Origin: Agrocybe praecox
Taxonomy: Eukaryota; Basidiomycota; Agaricomycetes; Agaricales; Agrocybaceae
NCBI GenBank assembly: GCA_964017145.1
Contig: OZ024851.1
Location: 3,162,001 to 3,226,000, forward strand
Length of the DNA stretch: 64,000 nt
Reading direction: 5' to 3'
In this document: piece by piece, positions 46,601 to 59,270 of the stretch
Numbering within the stretch: the stretch's first letter is position 1
Layout of the letters: every line of letters begins with the position of its first letter
Translations under genes and position numbers: made by a program
The notes under the pieces: generated by a model
What the model was told of the DNA's origin: nothing
Databases searched by the model: none
What the model saw: only the letters and a program-made list of their open reading frames with translations

Positions 46601-47507
46601 ATGCCACTTACATATACCCAAATACCTCCTCTTTCAACTGAAATTATAGAGTCTTCAGTCGAATATGAAAGAATTGAATACAAAAATCTTTTGGACGTAT
46701 GATTATTTTATTTATAAAATATTCGATGACGACTAATCAGCTCTTTGTAGAAAGATAAAATACCTCAGCATCATGCTTTTTTGTTATCTCAGGACTCACC
46801 GCCCACTTTGAAATCCCCTCAGCTTTCAACAGAATTATTAAATGAAGCCAAAGCTGAACACGAGATCAGACATCGAAAAGACTGCTCAAAATCATACTCA
46901 CGTATTTGCTGTCAATGCATGGAGGATCATTTATCAGCATCTGGGGATGAGGAAAATACAGACAGTCCTGCTTGTTGCTATTGTCAATGCCCGGGGTGTT
47001 GCTGTGAAAGCTGTATGAACGAACAGGCCAGAATGAATCTCAAAGTTAATTCAGAAAGCCTAAAGAGTCCGTCAACAGACTATGCACAACGCCAGCCTTC
47101 TTACTTTGAGGACGATGACCATGAGGAAGATTCCCAGGTCAGATCTTTATTAAACATCTATTTTGCATAAACTAATGATTTTTTAATGAATCAAGATAAT
47201 GCTTCATACCCCGCAAGAAGCGCCCAAGGATCTACATGGGAATACACCTTTGTTAATAGAGGCGTCTTCTGACGAGGATTTTATTAAAGGAACATTATCA
47301 ACACATAAGCCCATGGCTTCCAATAATAAGCGGAAAAGAGGTCTTAGTGACACCGATGTGGAAGAGCTCAAAAAGCGAATAAATATAAATATGGAAAATC
47401 ATAGACTGGTTACCGAACAGATTAGAAATTTGGACATGCGTAGAGAATCCCTTTTCAAAGAGCAACAGTATCTATTATCCAAACTTTTGGACAGATTCTC
47501 TTCTTAA
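46601..47507 (+). CDS. Cysteine-cluster protein of the Plavaka unit
   Basis: Three exons: 46601-46696, 46751-47137 and 47196-47507, giving about 264 residues in phase 0 joins. The middle exon encodes ICCQCMEDH, then after 19 residues CCYCQCPGCCCESC. That makes a dozen cysteines in under 45 residues, arranged as CCxC and CCxCxCx2CCCx2C, suitable for a multi-zinc cluster. Known KDZ/Plavaka-linked proteins carry CxC-type clusters, but this spacing did not match one I remember. The last exon has a predicted coiled coil (VEELKKRININMENHRLVTE to LLSKLLDRF). A DNA- or chromatin-binding role is inferred. Confidence 0.7.
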
Positions 47508-47533
47508 TGATAGTCATATTAATCCATATTAAT

Positions 47534-48192
47534 TTACTCTACGTCTACCCATAAATTCCATTCTAATGCATTACATAGTTCTTGCTCGGCTAATGCTATT
47601 TGACCGACTAAAATCCCAGAAAGCTTGGCCCATGAAATGTTAGTATAACAACAATCTTCACAAAATTTCCATGCTACCATCAATACCGCAATAAAGGCAT
47701 GCCATGGGCAGAGAAGAGGGGATAAGGGATTTTTCTCAAATATTTCGGGGAGTACCAAGTAAAGACGCTTGATGTAAATCATAGCTACTTTTAAATGAGC
47801 GATTGTTGAGTGCGATTGGATAAGAACATGAGAAAGGTAGTTTTTCAAATAAGAAATGGTGAGTTTGGAGGTACCAGGTGGTTGACCCCATAGTGTCGGT
47901 GGTAAAATGAATATTTCAGGAATATAAAAAGGATCCCATAGTGCCGCAAAAAGATTAACTGTATCATCTGTAGATTAATTAGTCTTATTCATGCACATTT
48001 CATTTTCTGTATACCTATTAATCCCAGCAGATATTGTGATGTTGCAACACAAGATATTTGAGTCGAATCTGCATGGTAGCAGCATTGACGCTGCCAATTT
48101 CCTTGACGTGCATTATGCCAAAATCCCTGGTCAAGGCTTTTTGTATTTAATATACCAACAGAACATAGTATTTCAAAAGACAAGTACCTCAT
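47534..48192 (-). CDS. Cyclin-like protein
   Basis: Start at 48192 (MRYLSFEILCSVG). One intron (about 48011-47968) is needed to join ...QYLLGLI to DDTVNLFAALWDP, for about 205 residues. The C-terminal part reads AFIAVLMVAWKFCEDCCYTN, then ISWAKLSGILVGQIALAEQE and LCNALEWNLWVDVE. This is the core of a cyclin box, as in fungal Pho80/Pcl-type cyclins (A-l-vA-K---D-----N--WaklsG------n--E---l--l-w-l-v). The preceding YLKNYLSHVLIQSH... segment fits helix 1-2. A cyclin carried by a transposon could tie its activity to the cell cycle, which is inference. The start lies about 80 bp from palindrome copy 4. Confidence 0.7.
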
Positions 48193-48271
48193 GATATAGA
48201 CTTTAAATTTTCTCAACACTGCCCATAAATACAAGAGTGGATACTTTGGATACACTCGTATCCTAGATCAC

Positions 48272-48305
48272 GTGATAAAAAATGGGTAGCTACCTACCCA
48301 CTTTC
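48272..48305. repeat. Palindrome, copy 4 (degenerate)
   Basis: TGGGTAGCTACCTACCCA lies in the centre with a flanking GTGATAAAAAA on the left, recognisably related to the 40-bp palindrome but with an altered centre and a decayed right arm. It is placed between the divergent cyclin-like gene and the small gene starting at 48592. Confidence 0.6.
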
Positions 48306-48591
48306 ATATACGCTCTTTCATACCTATGTCCCAGCATAAAATACTCTTTATTTCTATGCGTCCAATTTTTTTCCCTACATATGATGACTTCAAACTAGTG
48401 CTTATTCTTTTCCAAGCAAGTATGTGTCCTACCACTAACTGATTTCCAACGTGGCATCACACACGACACACGATGCAGATTGTTCTTTGAGTCTTTTCCA
48501 TTTATGATTCCTGAGAAAGAGTTTACGTGAAACTGGCTACTCTGGTTGAGATGTTTATCAATCTTTCTTTTTAACTTTATTATACCCAAAT

Positions 48592-49114
48592 ATGCCTGAT
48601 TTCTTCCCTTGGAATAACAAAGGTGAGTAGTATTGCTGTCGTTGTCTAATTATCTTCAAGAATTTCTGTATACTTACTATACTGGTACATTAGACGCTGC
48701 TTATAATACCCTATACCCTACTGCAAATGTTGGACACACTGCTATTTGGGTTAAAAAGGGAGACATAGTCGCGCCTCACGATCGAGAACTCCTGGATGCA
48801 CTTCACACAATCAAACACCATCGAAAGTCATGTAGTAAGGGTCTCTGCTTTTTGTTTACTCAAGTCAATGCTCACAAAGTCATATTTAGACTACAAATTG
48901 ACCCAAATTCTTACTATTGGTGGAGTAACCATTATTGACACATGGAAGGATCTTAATGGTGCGTCGACAATAAGTCATTTATGCTTGTATGCTAATTTAG
49001 TATACAGAATGGGTTCAAAGGGTGATTGGGGCAAACCAGCGCATAGAGCTTCCATTTGTATTAATGGTCCATACCACATCCTATGAACCTCTGGAGAAAA
49101 TTGACAATGTCTAA
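48592..49114 (+). CDS. Small Plavaka-unit protein, about 126 residues
   Basis: Four exons are proposed: 48592-48622, about 48662-48835, about 48891-48959 and about 49009-49114, with GT-AG introns. The protein runs MPDFFPWNNKEFLYTYYTG, GHTAIWVKKGDIVAPHDREL, then KLTQILTIGGVTIIDTWKDL and VQRVIGANQRIELPFVLMVH. It looks like a compact alpha/beta domain. Not recognised. It ends about 100 bp before the Plavaka transposase on the same strand. Confidence 0.5.
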
Positions 49115-49210
49115 TTTTGTATTGTTCTGTGCTGAATAATATTGACGTTTATCGACTGCTCTCTATTTATGGGTTAAGGACACCATCTTTTTCCCTTTGA
49201 AACATTGATA

Positions 49211-52200
49211 ATGCCTCTGCAGCCAAATACATGTCCAATATGCCTCAAGACACTGCCGACAGTCAAGGGAATGAACTTACACATTCGAAACAATCAGGTT
49301 TGTCGCAATTGGGGAAAGGCTAAACGTGTAGAGATCTTCAAAGAAATATTAGAAGGCGAAAGCAGTGATATCAGCATGGACGACAATGAGGCCCACTCAG
49401 AAGATGAATTCAGTCACCTTGCTACTCCTTTGGTATCACGACCTTCAACACCACGGCTTGATGAAGAGGCTATTACTGCTCAAACATTAAAGCGCATCCT
49501 TCAAGACATCGAAGAGGTAGAGGATGATGATCCTGGGCACTTTCTTGAAACTCCAGAAGATGTAGAAGACGTAGAAGTTGGAGGGGCTGAGCCTGGACCG
49601 TCAACGCAAGCAAATCAGGGAGGTCGAAGCCAAGGCCCTGATCGAGAGCAAAATGAGGATGACCGAGTCTACATTGACTACGATGGGGCAGGACAGGTGC
49701 TCGGGATCGATCAGCAAATTCACGAAAAGTGGAAACATTTTTTCCATTCCAATCCCATCAACAGTGATAAAGAGACGAGTGAAGATAAAATCCCAAGTTT
49801 TTATGCTCCTTTTACTAGCGAGATGGACTGGAGAGTCGCACGATGGGTCGTAAAGGATGGAATAGGCCACAAGTCATTCGACAGGCTGTTATCAATTCCT
49901 GGGGTGTGTTTCTTGTTCTTGCTCTGATAACTATGCATTGATAACAGTCTTTTAGGTTAAAGAGAAGCTAGGACTATCATACAATAATATACGCAGCCTG
50001 CATCAAGTTATTGACAATAACATCCCCGAACGCGCTGGCACATGGAAAGTCGAAGATTTATTCTTCAAAGATATGCCCGATATGGCCCATACTATGCGCT
50101 ACAGAGATCCAATTGAGGCTATCAAAAGCCTGTGGGGCGATCCTTCACTTTCTTCTTGCTTAACTTATCGTCCACAAAAGATTTTCAAGACCGAAGAAAA
50201 TGAAGAGAGAATTTATACTGAGCTATGGACAGGTCAATGGTGGCATGCTGTTCAGGTGCGTTTGTATTCTTTTTCTATTTTATTCCATTTCTTATAAGGA
50301 GTTTAGAGCAAGTTACCCATAGGTGCTACAGTCGCACCCATAATTATTGCTACAGACAAGACCCAGCTCACAAACTTTTCTGGCGGAAAAAGTGCATATC
50401 CTGTATATCTCACTCTAGGAAACATTCCTAAATCCATCCGAAGAAAGCCGTCAAAACGCGCATGTGTTTTGATTGCCTATCTACCAGTCGACTCATCTAC
50501 CAAGTTAAAAGGAACAACTTTAAAACAGAAGGAAGTCAAAATACGGAATCAACGCATTTTCCATGAGGCTATGCGCTTTCTTCTTGGCCCCTTGATTGAA
50601 GCAGGCAAGAAAGGTGTTCATATGACTGGAGGAAACGGAGAAGTTAGAAACGTACATCCCATTCTTTTTTGCTATATTGCCGACTTTCCAGAACAGTGCC
50701 TTGTCACATGCACTAAATATGGAACCTGCCCAAAATGCCAGTCTCCTGCAAAGGATCTCGCCAATCCCATTCCTGGTGACCCTCGCACACGAACATGGAC
50801 ATTAGATGTAATTAATAGTGCCAAGCAGACATCTATGACAGAGAACCAATTCTATGCAAAATGCATGGAAAAGGACGTGTCAGGATGTGTTTACGACCCA
50901 TTCTGGAAGGACTTTCCATTTTGCGATATTCACAAATCCATTACTCCTGATGTTCTTCACCAATTGTACCAAGGCGTTCTCAAGCACATAATCACCTGGT
51001 GTCAGACGCTAATGACTCCAGAGGAACTTGATGCCCGTTTACGTGTTCTTCCTCCTGCATACGGAGTACGTCATTTCAAAAATGGATTCTCAGCACTCAG
51101 CCAAATATCTGGCCCTGAACGCAAGAACATGGCAAAGGTCCTGCTTGGGTGCTTGGTTGGCAGCCTGGCTAAACCTGGAATCCGTGCTGTTAGGGGATTG
51201 CTGGATTTTATCTACCTTGCACAATACAAGTCACACGATGACACCACTCTGAGCTATCTCCAAGACGCACTTGATAAGTTCCAACAGAATAAGGATTTTT
51301 TTATCAAGACTGGCATCCGTCTTGACCTCAATATCCCTAAATTCCACTCCTTACTCCACTATATTGAATCTATTAAGCTTTTTGGCACAACCGACAATTA
51401 CAACACAGAGGCATTTGAAAGATTTCATATTGATTTTGCCAAGGAGGGATGGCGAGCATCTAATCAAAGAGATGAATTCCCTCAAATGATCAACTGGCTA
51501 TCCCGACAAGAAAAAGTATCCATGTTCGACAACTATCTTGAGTCAATTGACTCAGAAGAAAGACCTCCGACAGAATTAAATGAGCGGCCAATCATTAAAA
51601 TCGCCAAGTATCCACCATATCCAGGGCGTCTTATCACTCAAATTGAGCAGGAGTATGGAGTACCACTATTCTCTCAACATCTGAAGGAATATCTCAATCA
51701 ACTTCTTGCTAAAGATTCTCGCACATCAAATGCGGTAGCACAGCTATATGCACTTCCCTTTGAGCGCCTTGATTGTTACACCCAGTTCAAGTTTCATCCT
51801 AACAGCCTTCTTGATGACTATGACCATCAGGACATTGAGGAAAATGACACAGTTAAAGCCATTCCTCAATCGTACAAAACCCCAGATGGACGCATGGATA
51901 CTGTTATTGTTAACATGGATAATGAGGTTGATAATGTTGGCATTGAAAGTGAGTAGATTATATTTTTACTTAATATCTACTCATAAGCCAATCTCAACTT
52001 AGACACGCGTGTTGCAAGACTCCGTGTAATTTTCAAGCTACCTACAACTGTTGACGTTGGATTTGGCAAGCACACGGGGCCCAAAGACTGGCCAAAAACA
52101 GAATTAGCATATATTGAATGGTATGCACCCTTTAAGCATGATCCAGATGAGGCAAGTGGTATGTTCACAGTGAAGCGACTAAAAGAGCCATCTTTTACTA

Positions 52201-52370
52201 TTATTCCTCTTACTTCAATACGACAAGGTTGTATGTTAATTCCTAAATTCTCTGACAAATCTTTTCATATTATAGAAAATACCCTTAAGTCCCAGGATGT
52301 ATTAGATACTGTTTCCGTCTTTTTACTTAATAATTGGCAAAGCGCCTATGCTTACCAGACATTGTATTAG
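49211..52370 (+). CDS. Plavaka-family transposase
   Basis: Plavaka transposases are RNase-H-fold DNA-cutting enzymes found in basidiomycetes and often linked to TET/JBP genes. Four exons: 49211-49903, 49956-50255, 50307-51947 and about 52002-52370, roughly 1000 residues. The N-terminus has a C2H2-like zinc finger (CPICLKTLPTVKGMNLHIRNNQVC), then an acidic linker. The catalytic region includes PIIIATDKTQLTNFSGGKSA (first acidic residue), YPVYLTLGNIPKSIRRKPS, CTKYGTCPKCQSPAKDL, DIHKSITPDVLHQLYQGVLK and PKFHSLLHYIESIKLFGTTD with NYNTEAFERFHID. This is the family's recognisable order. The last exon reads ARLRVIFKLPTT. No frame break is needed, so the enzyme is probably intact and could mobilise the unit. 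Confidence 0.9.
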
Positions 52371-52610
52371 AATAAATATAATAGCTATTCAATAAATCCA
52401 TAAGCAAACTGAAGGGCATGTCAAGATGCCTTGAAGGCATTTTAAGAGCATAAAAGGTATGTAACATCAATCAAGGCAATTCAAGGCGTCTCAAGGCTCC
52501 TCAGGGCTCCTCAGGCTCCTTATAGGAGCTGTTGATGCACTCGTGGGAAACCACAATAGTCCTTGTTGATCCTTGTTTATTGCCACATGTCTTGAGGGTT
52601 TCAAAGGCTG
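52371..52610. repeat. Right sub-terminal region of the Plavaka unit
   Basis: The CAAGGC/CTCAGG motif family is repeated many times between 52400 and 52520 (for example TCAAGGCAATTCAAGGCG and CTCAGGGCTCCTCAGG). Motif type and distance to the terminus mirror the left end at 14150-14330. No gene is seen. Confidence 0.65.
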
Positions 52611-52628
52611 AAAGTGTTTTTCCTGATG
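52611..52628 (-). repeat. Right terminal inverted repeat of the Plavaka unit
   Basis: AAAGTGTTTTTCCTGATG is the exact inverse of 14134-14151 and is followed by TA. Confidence 0.75.
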
Positions 52629-52737
52629 TACCTTGATCATCATTGATCAAATGTATTTTGGTTTGATATAAAAATAAGTCATTTGGAAGTAATATATAAA
52701 CATTTAAGAGCAGACTAACAGACCCACAACTTCAAGG

Positions 52738-55700
52738 ATGGTAAGGTCCAAAAAAACGGATGCACCCTATGATCGCGACGAGCAGGTTGTTGCTTATTTT
52801 GATGACTCCGACGAGGAACTGCCCACCAGGGTGACGAAAAAGCGCAAACGAACAAATTTATTGGCCCATTCGGAAGAGAATTCCGCTGCACCCTCCAGGG
52901 TAAACACACCGCGTCCTGACGATAACATGAACCGACCCTCAATGCGTACTGGAAGCGCTGCCGCAATGGAAGATATTGTGTTGCCACTACGCGACAAGGA
53001 ACAGGCGCCCGTTGTGGGCTTAGCTGATAATGATGATGCCAAGTCCGTTGATATACCCCAGAAGCGCGTGCGTATGCAGAAAGTCTACAACCCTGAACTA
53101 AAGCTAATCCTTTTCTGTTTTAGACCCAGAGTGACTATGTTCGCCAGTTTGTTGAACGTGCCCCGGGTCTTCTTGAAGGTCTTTTAAGCCGCGAATCATT
53201 GTCGCCGGAGGCCGCGTCTTGTCCAAGTTGCACAGACAAGTTCGCATTATGGCGTTGTCTTGACTGTGTCGCATCTCCAACACTCTGTCGCGGATGCATG
53301 AGAACAAGTCATAGGTTTAATGCCTTCCACCGCGTCGAGAGGTGGAATGGGTCGTTTTATGCGCCAAGCAAGCTATGGCAAACAGGGTGTTACCTTCTCA
53401 TTCCACATCATGAAGGTGTTCCTTTGTGCGACAGTTTGTTGCACGAAATTAATGTCATCGAAAAGCATCAGGAGACCAAGGACGCGGAGGAACAACGGGC
53501 AGTTGCACACCAATATCAAGCGCAAAAGCAAGACGCGGGTCCGCGTGTTGCCTTGGATTCAACGCGTACTTCAGACGACACACGCTCAGGTCTTAGAAAC
53601 GAAGACCACGGCTACGACTCGACAGATAGGGATTCCGCGTACGTGGAATCTGATGAGAGGGACGACGAGATGCCAGGTCTTCTAGATGTACCATTTGTAC
53701 CCGCGTATATGGACACTGACGACGAAGACGAGGAAGACGCGGACGCAGAAATGCATACAGCTCCCGGTGCCGCGTCCGAAGGCATGTTGCACGAAACTTA
53801 TCACGCGTCATACGTGCGTGTTGTCCACACCACTGGCATACACTCCCTGGGGATGGTTTCCTGTCAATGCAGAGGAATGGGCCTGCTCCCTGTCGATCTC
53901 ATGGCCAGCCATATGGTCCCGGCGAGCTTTGACATTATCCGTACTTTGTTCACAGTACAGGTCCTTGATGGTTTCCGTCTGAGCAATCTAGAGCTCCATG
54001 CATCCGCGTACAACTTTTACAACATGTTGAGGAGGATTACTTCGCCATTGGCACCGTCGGAAGTGGTCGACTTGCACAACGAGTTCCGTAGAATGTCGCG
54101 TCTTTGGCGCTGGCTCAAGAAACTTAAATGGTCTGGTTATGGTCATAATGGCCAGAAACCCGACGAAGCCGTGCACGGGGAGATGGCCCTTTTCTGTCCA
54201 GCATGTCCACAGGTAGATATCAATTTGCCGGCCGATTGGCGTGAAAGACGCGATCAATGGATGTACCGTCGCGTGTTTGTGGCTGATGGTAATTTCAAAG
54301 CGGACCATGTCAGATCTGTTGCGCCTTCACGCGACTATTGGTTAAGTGATGGAGCCGGAATGGCACCAAAACGCGAAGATTATACAAACTTTCTGAAGAC
54401 TGCCGCCGAAAAACCAACAGTAAGCCTCATAAATGTGTTTCTTGCTACCAGCTATCTCACAAATTCTTCAGAAAGCGCCTTGCGAGCGCCGATTCAAGGT
54501 CATTCAGACAGCGAAACAAACATCGAAATCATGCGATGTAACCGGCGTTGTGGCCGTCGCGTGTTCGAGACACGGGTGTTTCAGCCCTAACGCGCTTGTG
54601 GATCTCTTCAAAGGCGAACAACAGAAAAATGTCGACTACGCATTGTTGCAGGCAATCCGGACCACCGGTGTAACTGTGGAACAAGGGGTCACTCTCATCT
54701 ATGACATTGCATGCCAATATTCAGTTCATTTGTTCGCGCGAATTGGTCACCTTTTGCCACCTGGGATGCAAATTGATCGCGCCATTGGCATGTTCCACGT
54801 CCACGGGCACAAAGATGAATGTTTCTTTCGGTTCGCTCCATCGTTCATCCCCGGCTCTGCAATAACGAGTGGCGAAATTTTGGAGACTCTCTGGAGTAAC
54901 CTCAACAGGATTTCGCAAGCAGCGCGCACCGCGACACTTGCTCATCGCGCCGAAATACTGGACGACCACGCGAATGACTCTAACTTCAGGAAGGCATTAT
55001 CCATGGCCAGTTATCTCTGTCGGCGGCTCACAAAAGCCTCAATTATGAAAGATGATATAACCACCTACTTCAACAAGCTTTGCAACAATGTACCCGCCCA
55101 TATACTTCGACAATGGACTGAGGAAATTAATGACGCGGAATCGCGTCGATATGCAGATTCCAAAGCAATGGATATTTATGTTCCAATCGGACAGCACGCG
55201 ACGGGTAGATCAGTCGAGGAGACGCGTGCTAACTCACGCGCCGGGGGTGTTGATGTATACGCTTGGCTCGAATTCGCGCTTACTGTAGAGGAGAATCAGT
55301 ATGTTCGCGTTCCCTTCTATCTGTACCATGTGTAGTGTTTAATCTTGAATTAGAATCGAGGTGATGAATCGCGTCCGAAATATTGGTCGCGTCGTTGATG
55401 AAACCGAGCAAAGCAAAATTGAGGGACTACGCGACTCTTTGAAAACATACTTTCTTCACTTGGCAAAACTTCAAGAGAAGGCAGGAATTAATCATGAACG
55501 CGGTACAACCAATCAGGCTTTTCTCGGTGACGATATTGATTGGGAAGGACAGAGTGTGTCCACCAACGACGCGATCAATGACGCGGCTAGTATATATCCA
55601 CCCCCGGGTGTTTTTGCCCCGGAGGGCGATCAACCCATCGAAAAGCAAATGATTTGTCTTCCATCTAATGGCAACACGCATGGTCAATTTATTGCTGAAG

Positions 55701-56436
55701 AGTTAGAACTGCGCGTCGAGCAGGCAGGAAAGCACTTGGCCCATCTACGCGAGCTCATTGCGGACAAGTCCTTTCAATATTCCGCGTTGATTCGAACGGG
55801 CAATTTACCTCAGGTTCGCACACGCGCGCGTACTGCCTTGCATGAAATGAATGCGAAAATCGCGTTCCACGCGAGGACATATAATCGTGTCCGCTGCCGT
55901 CTAGTTATGCTAGGTGCCGATGATGCAACTTTGAACCAATATCAGTTACTTGCGCGTGAGGACATTGCCGCCAGCACAGCAATACTGGATTACAATGAAC
56001 GTGGGTCTACAACTGCGGTTAGGCTTTCTTGGATCTGGCAATCGGTGACAATTAGAATAGAGGGCAATAGTGTTGAAAACGCGTCAGCGGATGCAACCGC
56101 GTTACTTGAATGTGGGTACATTAAAAACACTAAAGACGTGAAAATGATGTTTTTATTTTTTTATTTTAAGTTAAACGCGTCCACTGGCTACGCGGACGAG
56201 CATTATCTCAGCGCTGGAACGAAGAATATAAGCTGGTTACCAATGAAATGCAGTGGACCGTACGCTACTTTTTGAAGAAGGCCAACGATTGGAACGAAGT
56301 CGACGCCAATTTTCCAGGGATCTCCCGGGGAGCAATCGCGTACGCAAATAGGCAATGTTCCCAATGGAAAGAGCTTGCTAACCACGCTCATGTTCTTTTC
56401 TCCATCAACAATGCTGATTATGAGACTCCGAAATGA
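52738..56436 (+). CDS. KDZ transposase with CxC2 cysteine cluster
   Basis: Five exons: 52738-53082, 53124-54419, 54472-55298, 55354 to about 56110 and about 56170-56436, roughly 1160 residues. After a charged N-terminus comes the CxC2 cluster: CPSCTDKFALWRCLDC, CRGCMRTSH and FHRVERWNGSFY. The KDZ catalytic domain follows: FVADGNFKADH, then DVTGVVAVACSRHGCFSPNA, LFKGEQQKNVDYALL, TLIYDIACQYSVHLF, MFHVHGHKDECFFRF, SGEILETLWSNLNRISQAAR and HRAEILDDH. The C-terminal exons give VMNRVRNIGRVVDETEQSKI and KRVHWLRGRALSQRWNEEYK, typical of the family tail. All conserved blocks are there and the exons join in frame, so it may be active. It is divergent from the Ser/Ala-repeat gene, from which the Plavaka insertion now separates it. 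Confidence 0.9.
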
Positions 56437-56619
56437 AGTCGCGCCCGCGCGTATTAGTGTAACGCGCCCATAAATTGCGCTCGCGTATTTCTATTTTAGT
56501 TACAGAATTGCATGTGACTTGATAATTTATTTCAAGATGACACATCCGTGACCATTCCATGATTATCTGTGACCCATTCAAATACTGTCATTTGTTCTAT
56601 ACTTCACCACAGAAACAGG

Positions 56620-58177
56620 ATGCCTGCTATTCCTTGCCAGTTATTTGACCCCTCCTATGTTGCTAGCGCTGAGGCAACACAAGCTCAGCTTCGTTGGCAA
56701 CAGTGTCTTGACTACGGTGACTCTCGCATGCGCCCCATTCTACGAGAGATCATGAATACTACGGGAGACAGGGCCAAATGGCTGACTTCCCACTTTTTTG
56801 ATGAATTGGTTAGTTCGTAATCAACACAATCACATGACTTTTATGCTAAGAATTTCATTTTTTCAGCAAACTTGGATGATCTGTCTGGGAATGGGCACCG
56901 CGTCAGGCCTTCCGCTCCACGTCCCGGTCCTCTTACGCTCCATAGTCCAGTCATATGGCAGTCGCATTGGTGTCGACGTCAATTTGGCCATTGACATCAA
57001 GCCCGCTGTTAAGAAAATGATAGACGCGGGCACCGACGCGCAGGATCCGTGGCACGAGGTTACCGCGTATTATCGCGATTTTTGGAACATGCCGAAACAG
57101 CCGGTCAACGGAATTACCCCTCGGATTCAATATGGTGACATTGACGCTGCACTTGCTTTTCACGAACACGCGGTGCCAAGAACAATACGTCCCAAAATAG
57201 CAGCAGGTGACCCCGCCCTCGCGACCACCATTCAGCGAGTCCCCGCTCCAATTGCAAAGGATTGTTGGACATGCTTACTGAATCGCCAACTTGCGTCAGA
57301 TGCACTTAATGGCCTGGAGGGCCTACTGTATGGGAAACGCGCCCGTCAAATGCCTGCAATGGTTGGTATGGCTGTCCAAACCACAGACGCGATGTTGCAC
57401 GCGACGCCCACCACTCCCAAAAAGATTGTGAATATCGGGTCGTTGGATTTGACCTCAACCCCGCGTCGCCACAACACTCCTGCCACTCTCAAGCATGCAA
57501 TGGTTTTGGACGACAGCGGTGATGAAGTGCCAGTAAAGAAGACCGCGCGTCCAGCCCCACGCAAAAAAATTAAAACCACGTCTTCCATCATGAGCTCCGC
57601 TCAGAACAATTCGCTGGACAAGTCTACTTTGGCTACTAGCCATGTCAACAAAGTCGCGGACCAATGGCAAGATCTCGATTTTAGCGCAATTCATATCGCG
57701 TCAAATGTCTCGAGAAAAGCGCGACCCATAAGCCGCGATTCAGGAGCTGCAAAGACAACCTTGGCATGGGACGCGATCGATTTCAACACTCCCAATGATG
57801 CGCGTTCCGTGTCGTCCTCAACATCTGACGCAAAAAATGACAACTTCGTTCATGCAGTCCCCGACATGACTCACGCCATCAAACACGAGACGGTTGACGC
57901 ATGGACCAATCTCCAGTTCAGCAAAACAGATGCTCCAATGGACGTTGACAACATGGCCGCCAAGGAGGACGAATTGGATGCAGAATACGTGGGAAGCTCC
58001 AGCGGTGATGACAGTGAGAGTGAGAATGATAGCAAGAGTGAGGATGAGGACAGTGAGAGTGGCGAAGAGGCGGACCTGGAAGAGTCCCTGGCCGCTGCAA
58101 CCGCCCGCTACCCGCTGGAGGCTTTCGACTCTATCGACGCGTCCCTCTTCACCCACCCGGACGACGTCGATATATAA
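56620..58177 (+). CDS. Acidic accessory protein of the KDZ element
   Basis: Two exons: 56620-56808 and 56867-58177, joined in phase 0 (FFDEL/QTWMICLGMG), about 500 residues. The N-terminal 200 residues look folded and include a long segment with PVLLRSIVQSYGSRIGVDVN and WHEVTAYYRDFWNMP. A pair of cysteines (DCWTCLL) follows. The second half is low-complexity, with basic patches, and ends in an acidic Ser/Glu/Asp tract (residues about 430-470). Family not recognised. Its position beside the KDZ transposase and its GACGCG content place it in the element. The tract suggests a nuclear, chromatin-facing protein, which is speculative. Confidence 0.65.
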
Positions 58178-58386
58178 TTCCTTCTCTCAACGCGGGTTTT
58201 TTTAAAAAATGTATATAGTATATCGTATCTTGTTCTGCTCGCGTGCTTTCCTCCGCGCCAATTTTTTTTGTTATTTTAATATAAATGTCTTGCTGTGCCA
58301 AAAAAAAAATAAAGACACGGAAGATTGAAGAGTGGGAATTTAGTTGGGCATAAAATCGATAAGACTAAAGACCTATGAAAATCAAC

Positions 58387-58759
58387 GGTGAGAATTTAGT
58401 TGGGCACGATATAAACGCAATATCACCAAAGACGCGGATATTTCACGTCAGATTTTAGTTTGGACATGGATTTTACGCGTCTTAAATCTAAAGGTCCCGA
58501 TCCAGTTCGGGTATAGCGTTAACGTGATATCACCCAAGACGCGTCAATTCAACGGTGGGAATTCGGTTGAGGTACAACATACACGCGATATCACTACAGG
58601 ATATCTACATCAATGGATCCAGAAACAACTCCAGGTTTCGTCCAGAGTCGCTCGTCACCTGGAATCAAAACTTCATCCAAAGCCTGGGCAGATCCCAACA
58701 CTCCAGGTACCCCTCGCCCACCTTTTCAAGCGCTACTTCCCCCGTATCATCGGGCTCAC
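58387..58759 (-). repeat. Right inverted repeat of the KDZ element, cut by Gypsy 2
   Basis: Reverse complement of 7902-8274 with one difference. It ends abruptly at the first base of the Gypsy 2 LTR (58760), so the rest of this end should continue on the far side of that element, outside the window. The short open frames across it are shared by both copies and are not genes. Confidence 0.85.
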
Positions 58760-59270
58760 TGTCAGGGCAACACTATAATCAGTGTGACAAGGCCACCAAC
58801 AAAGACAAAGCAAGAGAGAAGAGAGAGAAGAGAGAGAGAGAAGAAGAGATAGAGATAGAGAGACACTCGATGATTCTAAGAGATCACACCAATGATAGTG
58901 GATATCCTAAGAGATTGAAGCTGGGGCTACAGCTACCTACAGCTACAGTATTTATACTCTACAGGTGTTCTAGAATATTCCTACATTACATCATGAAACA
59001 GAAGGATGAGTAAGACAATGATATCATAAAGGAATGATGAATAAGACAATGACATCATGAAACAAGGGGAAGAGTGATGTGGAGTGATTGAGGCAGTGCT
59101 CATGGGAAATAAAGATGATAAGTATCTAATCAAAGATCTGAGTGATAATCAAAGAGATAATCAAGGAGATAATCAAAGATGTAAAAGAGATAAGATATCT
59201 ACATAATTAAGAAAGGGAAAAATGCGAAATAAATATAGAAAAATAAGGGAAAATAAGAGAAACCCTGACA
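58760..59270 (-). repeat. 3' LTR of Gypsy 2
   Basis: 511 bp, starting TGTCAGGG and ending CCCTGACA, a perfect 8-bp inverted pair. GA-rich microsatellite sequence occurs near 58810-58865. Directly to the right, the plus-strand TCACCCCCTCTCT is the polypurine tract (AGAGAGGGGGTGA) in element orientation. Confidence 0.9.
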
